From Candidatus Hydrogenedentota bacterium (GTDB lineage: Bacteria > Hydrogenedentota > Hydrogenedentia > Hydrogenedentales > CAITNO01), in NCBI GenBank assembly GCA_903893795.1, contig CAITNO010000055.1, forward strand, positions 62,001 through 126,000: 64,000 nt of DNA, in the 5' to 3' direction. The notes under the pieces are model-generated. The model was not told where the DNA came from and did no database searches. It saw nothing but the letters and a program-made list of their open reading frames with translations. Below, one piece after another: positions 39,685-47,479 of the stretch. Each line of letters starts with the position of its first letter. The stretch's first letter is position 1. A program made the position numbers and the translations under genes.

Positions 39685-41142
39685 ATGCCGCATTGCCTGT
39701 CACGCCTCAAAGTGCTCTTGCTCTTATTCACGCTCTTGCTTGCCTTGGCGGCATCGGCTGAAACCCGCAGCCTGCTGATTCTGCACACCAATGACATACA
39801 TGACCATGTGCGTCCCGGACCGGAGGGGATGGGCGGTCTGCCCTATGTCGCGGGGGCGGTGTTGCGGGAACGCGCCAAGCGCAGCGACATCCTGCTCCTC
39901 GATGCGGGCGATGTGACCGAGAAGGGCGACATGGTCGCCTTTGTCTCGCAGAACAAAGTGACCTACGGGGTCATGGGCCGCATGAAATACGACGCGGCGG
40001 TGCCGGGGAACCATGACTTTTCCCAGGGGGTGGAACGCATCGATGCCAACCGCGCCCTGCTGGGCGGCACGGCCTTTCTCTGCATCAACTGCCTCGACAC
40101 GTCGGGAAAACCGCACTGGGACCCGTCGCATGTGTTCGAGGTGAACGGGCTGCGCGTCGGTGTCATCGGCGCCACCATTGAAACGGACAAGGGCAACACG
40201 CTGAGCCTCGACGCCACGGCGGACCGCATTGCCGAAGAGGCCGCGCGCCTCCACAAGGATTGCGCCCCGCTGATCGTGCTCGCCCATCTCGGTGTGGACG
40301 ACTGCAGGCGGCTGGCGGCCAAGGTGCCCCTCATCGACGTGTTTGTCGGCGGCCACACCCACGAACTGCTGCGTCAGCCCGTCCGCGCCGAAAGCGGCGC
40401 CATTATCGTCCAGACCGGCAGCTACGCCGAGCGGCTGGGCCGCATTGACCTCGCCGTGGACACCGAAACCAAGAAAGTGACGCTGGTGGAGGGCGTTGTG
40501 GTCGACATGAAACACGACACCGTGCCCTGCGATGAGAATATGCTGGCCTGGATACGCGCCGAGGAGGAGCGGATATGCCCCGAAGCGGCCCGCGTGGTCG
40601 GCAAGGCGGACAAACTGGTCGGCGAGGCTGCCATGGCCCGCATCGCCGCGGCCGCCTTCCGCGCAAAGGCAGGCGTTGATGCCGAGTTCTGCCATCCAAG
40701 CCAGGTGATGCGCAGCCCCCTGCCGCAGGGCGAGGTCGACGTGAATGCGCTCTTCCTCACCGGCGGCCAGCGCGGCACAAAGCTGGTCACCGCAAAGCTG
40801 ACCGGCCGCAATATTGAGGACTACCTGACCGGGCTGGCGCGCGAGAAGAAAGGATCCACCATGTTCTCCGGCTTTGAAGCCACCGTCAGGGAAAAGGGCG
40901 TGACCGGTGACCTCAAACCCGAGCAGGTGTACACGACAGTCATGCCCGAACTGGAATGGACCACGCGTTTTCTCAAACTGTGGAACCGGGATGCGGGCAA
41001 GGCGCCCGCGGCCGAACCCTGCCTGTTCACGTACACCGACGCGCTCAGCGAATATGTTGCCCGGGCCGCCGGGGAAGGCAAATCGGTGGACCAACTCGCG
41101 GCGTCACTGGGCGGCCGCGGTGAGGCAAAAGGCGAAAGGTAA
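39685..41142 (+). CDS. Bifunctional metallophosphatase/5'-nucleotidase (UshA-like)
   Basis: Signal peptide; LLILHTNDIHDHV; DAGDVTEKG; VPGNHDF; VLAHLGVDDCRRLA; FVGGHTHE. Confidence 0.92.
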   Translation: MPHCLSRLKVLLLLFTLLLALAASAETRSLLILHTNDIHDHVRPGPEGMGGLPYVAGAVLRERAKRSDILLLDAGDVTEKGDMVAFVSQNKVTYGVMGRMKYDAAVPGNHDFSQGVERIDANRALLGGTAFLCINCLDTSGKPHWDPSHVFEVNGLRVGVIGATIETDKGNTLSLDATADRIAEEAARLHKDCAPLIVLAHLGVDDCRRLAAKVPLIDVFVGGHTHELLRQPVRAESGAIIVQTGSYAERLGRIDLAVDTETKKVTLVEGVVVDMKHDTVPCDENMLAWIRAEEERICPEAARVVGKADKLVGEAAMARIAAAAFRAKAGVDAEFCHPSQVMRSPLPQGEVDVNALFLTGGQRGTKLVTAKLTGRNIEDYLTGLAREKKGSTMFSGFEATVREKGVTGDLKPEQVYTTVMPELEWTTRFLKLWNRDAGKAPAAEPCLFTYTDALSEYVARAAGEGKSVDQLAASLGGRGEAKGER

Positions 41143-41148
41143 AAACGC

Positions 41149-42249
41149 ATGCGCATGGGAACAGTGCTGGCGGTCCTGGCCGGATTGGTCGAGTTGCTCC
41201 TCGCAGGCCCCTGGGGCGGGTGCCACGCGGACCCGGTGACGCACAGCGCCGCCGAGGTCCACGCTTTCTACTACGCGTGGTATGGAAATCCGAAGACTGA
41301 CGGGCATTGGTCTCACTGGGATGCCAGCGTGATGCTGCGCGGCGGCGGCTCGGGCGCGGGTCACACGCCGCCCGGGGATATCGGGGCAACCTTCTACCCC
41401 GCCGCCGGACTCTACAGTTCCAACAGTCCCGATGACGTGGCCCGGCACATGGCCGAAATCAAGCGCGCGGGGGCGGGCGTGGCGGCGCTGAGCTGGTGGG
41501 GAACAGATCAAACCCCGGACAGCCAGGTCCGCATGATTCTCGATGCCGCGGACCGGGAAGGCGTGAAGATATGCTTTCACCTGGAGCCTTTTCCGGGACG
41601 CAACGCGGAGACCGCACGCGTCGCCGTGGCGCATATCATCGACACTTGGGGCGCCCACCCGGCCTTCTATCGGCACAACGGCAAGCCGCTTTTCTACGTC
41701 TATGACTCCTATCTGGTGCCCGCGGAGCAGTGGGCGACGCTGCTGAAAGCGGACGGCGCCAACACCATTCGCGGCACGGCGCAGGATGCGCTGATGGTTG
41801 GGCTGTGGGTCAAGGAGGGCGATGGCAAGGCGCTCGTCCGCGGGGGCTTTGACGGCTTCTACACCTATTTCGCCACGGATGGTTTCACCTACGGGTCCAC
41901 CACGGCCCATTGGCCCACAATGGAAGCCTTCGCGCGGGAGCACGGCCTGCTGTTCATTCCCAGCGTCGGGCCGGGCTATGACGACACCCGCATCCGTCCC
42001 TGGAACGGCGCAAATACCCGCCCACGGGAAAAGGGCGCCTATTACGACCGGATGTTTGGCGCGGCACTGAAGGCCAACCCCGACATGATTTCCATCACGT
42101 CCTACAACGAATGGCACGAAGGCACCCAGATCGAGCCTGCCGTGCCCAAGACGGCGGCGGGCTTCACCTGCCCGGACTATGAGGGCTTGGAGCCGGGATG
42201 GTACCTGGACCGCACGAAGTATTGGACGGGGCAATGGACGGGAAAGTGA
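41149..42249 (+). CDS. GH99-like glycoside hydrolase (endo-alpha-mannosidase-like)
   Basis: VHAFYYAWYGNPKTDGHWSHWD; GAGVAALSWWG; ISITSYNEWHEGTQIEPA. Confidence 0.88.
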   Translation: MRMGTVLAVLAGLVELLLAGPWGGCHADPVTHSAAEVHAFYYAWYGNPKTDGHWSHWDASVMLRGGGSGAGHTPPGDIGATFYPAAGLYSSNSPDDVARHMAEIKRAGAGVAALSWWGTDQTPDSQVRMILDAADREGVKICFHLEPFPGRNAETARVAVAHIIDTWGAHPAFYRHNGKPLFYVYDSYLVPAEQWATLLKADGANTIRGTAQDALMVGLWVKEGDGKALVRGGFDGFYTYFATDGFTYGSTTAHWPTMEAFAREHGLLFIPSVGPGYDDTRIRPWNGANTRPREKGAYYDRMFGAALKANPDMISITSYNEWHEGTQIEPAVPKTAAGFTCPDYEGLEPGWYLDRTKYWTGQWTGK

Positions 42250-42259
42250 GACCGGGCGT

Positions 42260-42892
42260 TTACAGGAGGAAGGAGATGGAGCAGGCCAGCGCAATCTGCG
42301 CGGCGTAGTACAGGGGCAGGCCGATGCGCTCGTTCATGGGGGTTCGTTTGACGAAGCGGTCACGCGCCACAAAGATGTCGGACACGTAAAACAGCACGAC
42401 ACCCACGGGCACCAGCCAAGAGGTGCCCTTGACGGTGGCTCCCGCCGCCAGCGCGGCCATCACGCTGATCACGGCAATGTAGGCGTACACAGGGATGCGC
42501 ATGTCGCCGAGATGCGGGTGCAGCCAGCGGAGCATCACCACCGCCGGAACCGCAAGGACCGCCGCCGCAATCACCGTCCACAGGGGATCGACCCCGATGG
42601 CGATAAACGCCGCCCCGTAAGTGACATGGGCCAGGAAAAACGCGCCGACGCCCATAAGGAAAATGCGCTCGTTGTTGGAAACGAGAAAGAGGTCGCCCCA
42701 CCACGAAAAGAACAGCCCCGCAAGGATCAGGCCCCCATAAACCGAATGAAACGCCCCCGCATCGATGGCCGCGCCGATAAAGCCCGTCGACGCCACCATC
42801 TTGAACAGCCCCGCAAATTGCCTGCTCGTAAACGACAGGGAGACCAGTGTGCCCACCAGCCCAACCAGCGTGATAATCAGCCCTGCAAGCAT
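42260..42892 (-). CDS. YhhN family membrane protein (lysoplasmalogenase-like)
   Basis: FKMVASTGFIGAAI; ILAGLFFSWWGDLFLVSNNERIFLMGVGAFFLAHVTYGAAF. Confidence 0.85.
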   Translation of the reverse strand: MLAGLIITLVGLVGTLVSLSFTSRQFAGLFKMVASTGFIGAAIDAGAFHSVYGGLILAGLFFSWWGDLFLVSNNERIFLMGVGAFFLAHVTYGAAFIAIGVDPLWTVIAAAVLAVPAVVMLRWLHPHLGDMRIPVYAYIAVISVMAALAAGATVKGTSWLVPVGVVLFYVSDIFVARDRFVKRTPMNERIGLPLYYAAQIALACSISFLL

Positions 42893-43029
42893 GAAGTGCT
42901 CCTGAATTGCCCACCGTGCCCGAAAGAGAAAAGGGAACACCGCTAAAATAGTATCATACGCCCGGTCCGGGGGGCGATGTCGAATTCATTTCAACTGCCG
43001 ACAAATGGAATGCTTTGCACGGCTGTGCT

Positions 43030-43089
43030 CAGCCAAAGCGGCGTCGTTGCCGCCGCAGTCCAAATGGGCATGCCTTGCAGCTTTGGCTG
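43030..43089. repeat. Inverted repeat with nested hairpin after mnmA
   Basis: CAGCCAAAGC (43030-43039) / GCTTTGGCTG (43080-43089), nested GCGGC-GTCGTT-GCCGC. Confidence 0.7.
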
Positions 43090-44223
43090 TCAACCATCAA
43101 CTGGCCCCGACCGGATCTCCGCGGCTGCGAGGACGTATCCTTCGTTGTCGTAGAAGACGGCCCACTGGCCCGGCGTGACGGCGCGCTGTGCTTCGAGGAG
43201 CGTGACCGTTGCGCTGGCGCGGCCCGGCACCACGCTGGCCGGACCCGGCACATGGCGCGAGCGCAATTGGACCAGGCAGTCGAAAGGCTCAACCTGCCGG
43301 GGCAGGGCGCCCCAAAACACGGGCCCCGTGGTGAATTCGGCGCAGAAACTGTCCTCGTCATAGCCGACAATCAGGGCGTTGCGGGCCCGGTCCATGGCAA
43401 TGACGTAGAGCGGCCGGGGCGCGGCTATGCCCAGCCCCCGGCGCTGGCCGAGGGTGTAGCGCACCAGCCCGTGATGGGTGCCCAGCACCCGGCCCTGCCG
43501 GTCCAGGATGGGTCCGGGCGGAAACGCCCCGGCCCGTTCCTCGACGAGGCGCGGGTAGTCGTCGTCGTAGACGAAGCAGATTTCCTGGCTTTCTGGCTTC
43601 TGGCCTGAGCGGCGGTCTATGCCGCCCGCGGCGGCGCGGGCCTCCTCCTTGGTCATCTCCCCCAGTGGGAAGCAGGCGCGGCGCAACTGGGCCTGCGTGA
43701 GCGGCGCGAGCACGTAGCTCTGGTCCTTCACCCGGTGGACGGCGCGGCGCAGGGCCATGCGGCCGCCGCGATCCTCCAGCCGCACATAGTGGCCCATGGC
43801 CACCCATTCGCAGCCGAGCGCGCTGGCGCGCTCATAAAGGGCGCCGAACTTGATCATGCGGTTGCAGCGGATGCAGGGGTTGGGCGTGCGCCCTTCGGCG
43901 TATTCGCGGACAAAGCGGGTGATGATGTCGCGGTCGAAGCGGTCCACGGCATGGAACACCTCGTGGGGTATGCCGAGCCGTGCGCACACGCGGGCCGCGT
44001 CGATGGCCGCGTCCAGGCCGCAACAGGGCTCAAAGGGGGATTTGCCAGGGGGCTCCGGCACCAGCCGCAGCGTGGCGCCGATACAATCACAGCCCCGCCG
44101 CACCAGCAAGGCCGCAACGGCAGCACTGTCGGCGCCGCCGCTCATGGCCACCAGCACGCGCGCGCCCGGCGGCGGAATGCGGTTGGGGCTGTCGCCGGAG
44201 GGGGTCATGCGAAGTCTGTCCAA
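43090..44223 (-). CDS. mnmA: tRNA-specific 2-thiouridylase MnmA
   Basis: VLVAMSGGADSAAVAALL; TPNPCIRCNRMIKFGAL; KDQSYVLAPLTQAQLRRACFPLGEMTKEEAR. Confidence 0.95.
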   Translation of the reverse strand: MDRLRMTPSGDSPNRIPPPGARVLVAMSGGADSAAVAALLVRRGCDCIGATLRLVPEPPGKSPFEPCCGLDAAIDAARVCARLGIPHEVFHAVDRFDRDIITRFVREYAEGRTPNPCIRCNRMIKFGALYERASALGCEWVAMGHYVRLEDRGGRMALRRAVHRVKDQSYVLAPLTQAQLRRACFPLGEMTKEEARAAAGGIDRRSGQKPESQEICFVYDDDYPRLVEERAGAFPPGPILDRQGRVLGTHHGLVRYTLGQRRGLGIAAPRPLYVIAMDRARNALIVGYDEDSFCAEFTTGPVFWGALPRQVEPFDCLVQLRSRHVPGPASVVPGRASATVTLLEAQRAVTPGQWAVFYDNEGYVLAAAEIRSGPVDG

Positions 44224-44244
44224 GCTCCCGCAAGCGGGAAGGCG

Positions 44245-44643
44245 TCAGACAATAACGGGCGCATCGGGTTCGGAAACGCCGGGGTCGGGTCCGGGCTTCA
44301 TGGTGCAGCGGCCCTCGAAGAGCACGCCCTCGTGGATGCTGATGCGCTGGGCAACCATGTCGCCCACCACCCGGCCCTTGGCCGTAATCTCGATCCGCTC
44401 CACGGCGGAGACGTTGCCCAGAATCTCGCCGCCCACAATCACCTGGCCGGCGGTCACCACGCCCTGGACGCGGCCGCTTTCCAGCAGAACGATGCTGTCG
44501 TCGCTGGTGACGTCACCAAAAATGGTGCCCTCAACGCGGATGGTGCCTCTGCACTGGAGATCGCCCCGCAGCATGGTGCCGGGACCGAGGATGGTGACAA
44601 CCTTGTTCTCGTTATACGTCTTATTCTTGCGGGGGTCTGCCAT
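44245..44643 (-). CDS. Bactofilin (polymer-forming cytoskeletal) family protein
   Basis: VTILGPGTMLRGDLQCRGTIRVEGTIFGDVTS ... VQGVVTAGQVIVGGEILGNVSAVERIEITAKGRVVGDM. Confidence 0.93.
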   Translation of the reverse strand: MADPRKNKTYNENKVVTILGPGTMLRGDLQCRGTIRVEGTIFGDVTSDDSIVLLESGRVQGVVTAGQVIVGGEILGNVSAVERIEITAKGRVVGDMVAQRISIHEGVLFEGRCTMKPGPDPGVSEPDAPVIV

Positions 44644-44651
44644 GGCGGGGA

Positions 44652-45668
44652 TCAGTTCGAAAGGTACTTGGCGGGGTTGACCGGCTGATCGTTGACATGC
44701 ACCTCGTAGTGGAGGTGGCTGCCCGTGCTGCGGCCCGTGCTGCCTACGCGTCCCACCGTCTTGCCCCGTTCCACGGTCTGGCCCGCGGTGACCTCGATCT
44801 TGGACAGATGGGCGAACTTGGTGCTCAGGCCGCCGCCGTGATCGATTTCAACGCAGTTGCCGTATTCACCGTCATACCCGGCGCTGGTGACCACACCCTT
44901 GGCCGTGGCGAAGACCGGCGTGCCATAGGGCGCGCAGATGTCATAGCCCGGATGGAGGCTCAGGTGGTGGTTGATCGGGTCCAGACGGTAGCCAAAGGTG
45001 GAGGAGACCTGTCCGGCGTTGCGGGCCATGGGCCAGCCGGCCGGCGCCCGGTCCACTTTGTCCTTCTGCACCTGCATCTCCCGCACCAGTTCGCCCAGAC
45101 TGCGGGTGCGCAACCGGATTTCCTGAACGATCAGGTCGGCCGAGGGGCGGGCCATGCCGTAGATAATCGCGGGCGGGTGCATGGGCGACTCGGTGCGCGC
45201 AAGAACCAGCCCGCCCACACCGCTGAACGCGCCGCCCTTGCCGGCCCGCGGCGAGAGGGGAGTTTCGGCCTTCTGCGGACTGCGCGGCGCCAGACCGGTG
45301 ATGCTCCGGGCCTTGGTCTCCATTTCATACAGTTCGCCCAGCTCTGCCGTGATGGCCGCGATGCTGGCGCTGTACTCTGAACGAAGCCGCGTTTCCACCT
45401 GGTGCACCTCGTCGCGCGAGGTGGCCGGCTGCGGCGCCGTTTCGGGGATGCGGGAATTTTCCAGCTCCAGCACGCGGTTAGCCTGACGGAGCAAATCCGT
45501 GCGGTGTAACAGTTCGGAGTTTCGCTGGTAGAAGAAGGCAGAAACAAAAGACAGGGTTACAAGAAGCGTTGCAAGAGCCCAGAAGTGGAGATTGCAAAGT
45601 GTGAGCGTGCGTGTGCCACCCCGGTCGTGGGGGATGAGCATCACTGTCCACGTCTTCATCACAGGCAT
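44652..45668 (-). CDS. M23 family metallopeptidase
   Basis: STFGYRLDPINHHLSLHPGYDICAPYGTPVFATAKGVVTSAGYDGEYGNCVEIDHGGGLSTKFAHLS ... GSHLHYEVH. Confidence 0.95.
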   Translation of the reverse strand: MPVMKTWTVMLIPHDRGGTRTLTLCNLHFWALATLLVTLSFVSAFFYQRNSELLHRTDLLRQANRVLELENSRIPETAPQPATSRDEVHQVETRLRSEYSASIAAITAELGELYEMETKARSITGLAPRSPQKAETPLSPRAGKGGAFSGVGGLVLARTESPMHPPAIIYGMARPSADLIVQEIRLRTRSLGELVREMQVQKDKVDRAPAGWPMARNAGQVSSTFGYRLDPINHHLSLHPGYDICAPYGTPVFATAKGVVTSAGYDGEYGNCVEIDHGGGLSTKFAHLSKIEVTAGQTVERGKTVGRVGSTGRSTGSHLHYEVHVNDQPVNPAKYLSN

Positions 45669-45909
45669 ATTCTCCTAAGAAACACCATATACGGTGTACG
45701 ACAATTACGTGGCCACTAGGCCTGTCTACCGGGCAACACCTTACTTAATACTTCGCCGCCCTGTTCAGTTCCCACCCCCAGCAAGGCGAATATAGCACGG
45801 CACCCGAAATTTTGTCAACCCTTCGCCCGATTCTTTCCGCACAATTGTACGGTTTCATACAATATGGAAGGGAACACCAGGCGGGAGGAAGGACGCGGAT
45901 GTAAGGGAA

Positions 45910-46110
45910 GAATCCTGCTTCTTGCTCGGCACCTATCGCTCTTTAGGGCTCCGGTGACCGAAAGCAAGCGGAGCGCGATCTCTGGCCTGCTACCGCATCG
46001 CCCGTCGGGCTTACGCCCGCTGGGTTAAGACCCCTTAGGCGGTAGAGACCAGAACCTATACCAGCGAAAGGCCTGCGAGAACAGACGGCAGGGACACCAC
46101 CTCTATGCAG
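45910..46110. ncRNA. Candidate structured RNA, family unknown, strand unresolved
   Basis: Three helical domains: ATCGC/GCGAT with nested GCTCCG/CGGAGC; TCTGG/CCAGA with nested CTACCGC/GCGGTAG and two hairpins; CCTGC/GCAGG. No long ORF in the ~500-bp gap. Confidence 0.4.
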
Positions 46111-46176
46111 AACTTGCGTTATACAACTTGAAAAGAAAATGTTTCGGACGCAATGGCGGGGGGCAGGACCTTAATC

Positions 46177-47382
46177 TTAATAGCATTCTCTGGTCTTGAA
46201 TCTGGTTACCAGTGTCGCCGCCTGTTCGGCGGCGTCCGGGGATGTGATGATCGCGAAATCCGCCGTGCCGGCGAATTCGGGCAGGGGCGTGGTCTGCACG
46301 CCGCTTGATGACACATCCACATAGAACACTGCTTCCGGCGTGGGCACGAAGCCCTTGGCGCGGTAGAGGCCCGGGCCGAAATTCTCCAGTGCGGCGAGGA
46401 AGCGCGCCAGATTCACCGGGTGGGTGAAGCGCACGCTTGCCTTGGCGTAGTTGGGGTCTTTGCAGGAGGCGTATTCGCCTTCAATGGGGCGGGGGGTGTG
46501 GACGCCGAAGAGGTCCAAAACCGGTCCCGAAAGCTGTGCGTCATCTCTTGCTTCTTTCCAACGACTGCCTTTGCCGTCATCCCCGCGAAAGCGGGGATCC
46601 AGGGGACCGCGCGTGTGCGCAAGTCCTTGCAAAACCTGGATTCCCGCCTTCGCGGGAATGACGGGGACGGGCGGTCTTTCTTGCGTAGTGCATCTGATTT
46701 CGGGAGTGTCGATCTTTCCTGGATTCCCGCCATCGCGGGAATGACGGTGATGCAAGTGGTCATTGCAGGTTCCAGGCATCTTGCCGAGGCACGTGGACTT
46801 TGGGATAGGTTCAAGATTGACCTTGCCGTATTGCGTCTGCGTGATGGTGGCAGCAGGGTTGATTTCGCGCACGGCCCGTTCGGTGGCGCACAGCGTTTCT
46901 TTATCGAAGAGATCGCTCTTGTTAATGAGCACGTGGTCACTGGCCTCGATTTGGGCGCGGAGGTTGGGCAGGGTCTGCAGGAGGATGGCGAAAGTGCCCG
47001 GGTCGGCCACGGCGATGACGGAGGCAATTTGATAGACCGCATCGAGCTTGGTTTCGGCGAGCATGCGCGCGACGACCTTGGGATTGGCCACGCCGCTGGC
47101 TTCGATGATTACCCCGTCGATGTCCGGGCCGAAGCGTTCGGGCAGTTCCTGGAGCACGCGGATGAATTCGGTGACCAGGCAGGTGCAGAAGATGCTGCCC
47201 CCGGGCAGGCCCAGCACCTGGCCGGGCGCGTCGTGCTCCAGCACGGGGCCGTCCACATCCACAGCGGCGAATTCATTGACCAGGAAGACGAGCCGCTGTC
47301 CGTTGTGCTGGTGCGCGATGTGGCGCAGCAGGGCGGTCTTGCCGCTACCGAGGAAGCCTGTGACCAGACAGAGGGGGATCAT
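46177..47382 (-). CDS. G3E family GTPase (CobW/YjiA-like) with internal repeat-derived insert
   Basis: IPLCLVTGFLGSGKTALLRHIA Walker A; VIIEASGVANP; C-terminal CobW-like domain; residues encoded around 46570-46750 are repeat-derived. Confidence 0.88.
   Translation of the reverse strand: MIPLCLVTGFLGSGKTALLRHIAHQHNGQRLVFLVNEFAAVDVDGPVLEHDAPGQVLGLPGGSIFCTCLVTEFIRVLQELPERFGPDIDGVIIEASGVANPKVVARMLAETKLDAVYQIASVIAVADPGTFAILLQTLPNLRAQIEASDHVLINKSDLFDKETLCATERAVREINPAATITQTQYGKVNLEPIPKSTCLGKMPGTCNDHLHHRHSRDGGNPGKIDTPEIRCTTQERPPVPVIPAKAGIQVLQGLAHTRGPLDPRFRGDDGKGSRWKEARDDAQLSGPVLDLFGVHTPRPIEGEYASCKDPNYAKASVRFTHPVNLARFLAALENFGPGLYRAKGFVPTPEAVFYVDVSSSGVQTTPLPEFAGTADFAIITSPDAAEQAATLVTRFKTRECY
46575..46747. 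repeat. Palindromic repeat family 3, three units inside the G3E GTPase CDS
   Basis: CGTCATCCCCGCGAAAGCGGGGATCCAG (46575), CTGGATTCCCGCCTTCGCGGGAATGACGG (46636), CCTGGATTCCCGCCATCGCGGGAATGACGG (46718). Confidence 0.93.
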
Positions 47383-47422
47383 GGGGCTTGCGGGGCAGGC
47401 GGGACGCCTGCGGTACGGGAAG

Positions 47423-47448
47423 GCCAATCGGGAGATTGGCGGTCCCAG
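47423..47448 (+). repeat. Repeat family 5 (26-nt stem-GGGA-stem-GSTCCCAG element)
   Basis: GCCAATC-GGGA-GATTGGC-GGTCCCAG. Confidence 0.75.
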
Positions 47449-47479
47449 GGGGGGGCGGACGCCTGCGGCACATTGGGGC

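Noticed and set aside
45910-46110. RNase P RNA or tmRNA
   Set aside because: Lacks the RNase P universal core (GAGGAAAGTCCGGGC / ACAGAACCCGGCTTA-like) and the tmRNA 5'/3' tRNA-like ends; kept only as a structured RNA of unknown family.
46575-46747. CRISPR array
   Set aside because: Units are palindromic, occur in both orientations, have unequal spacing and lie in a coding frame; no cas genes.
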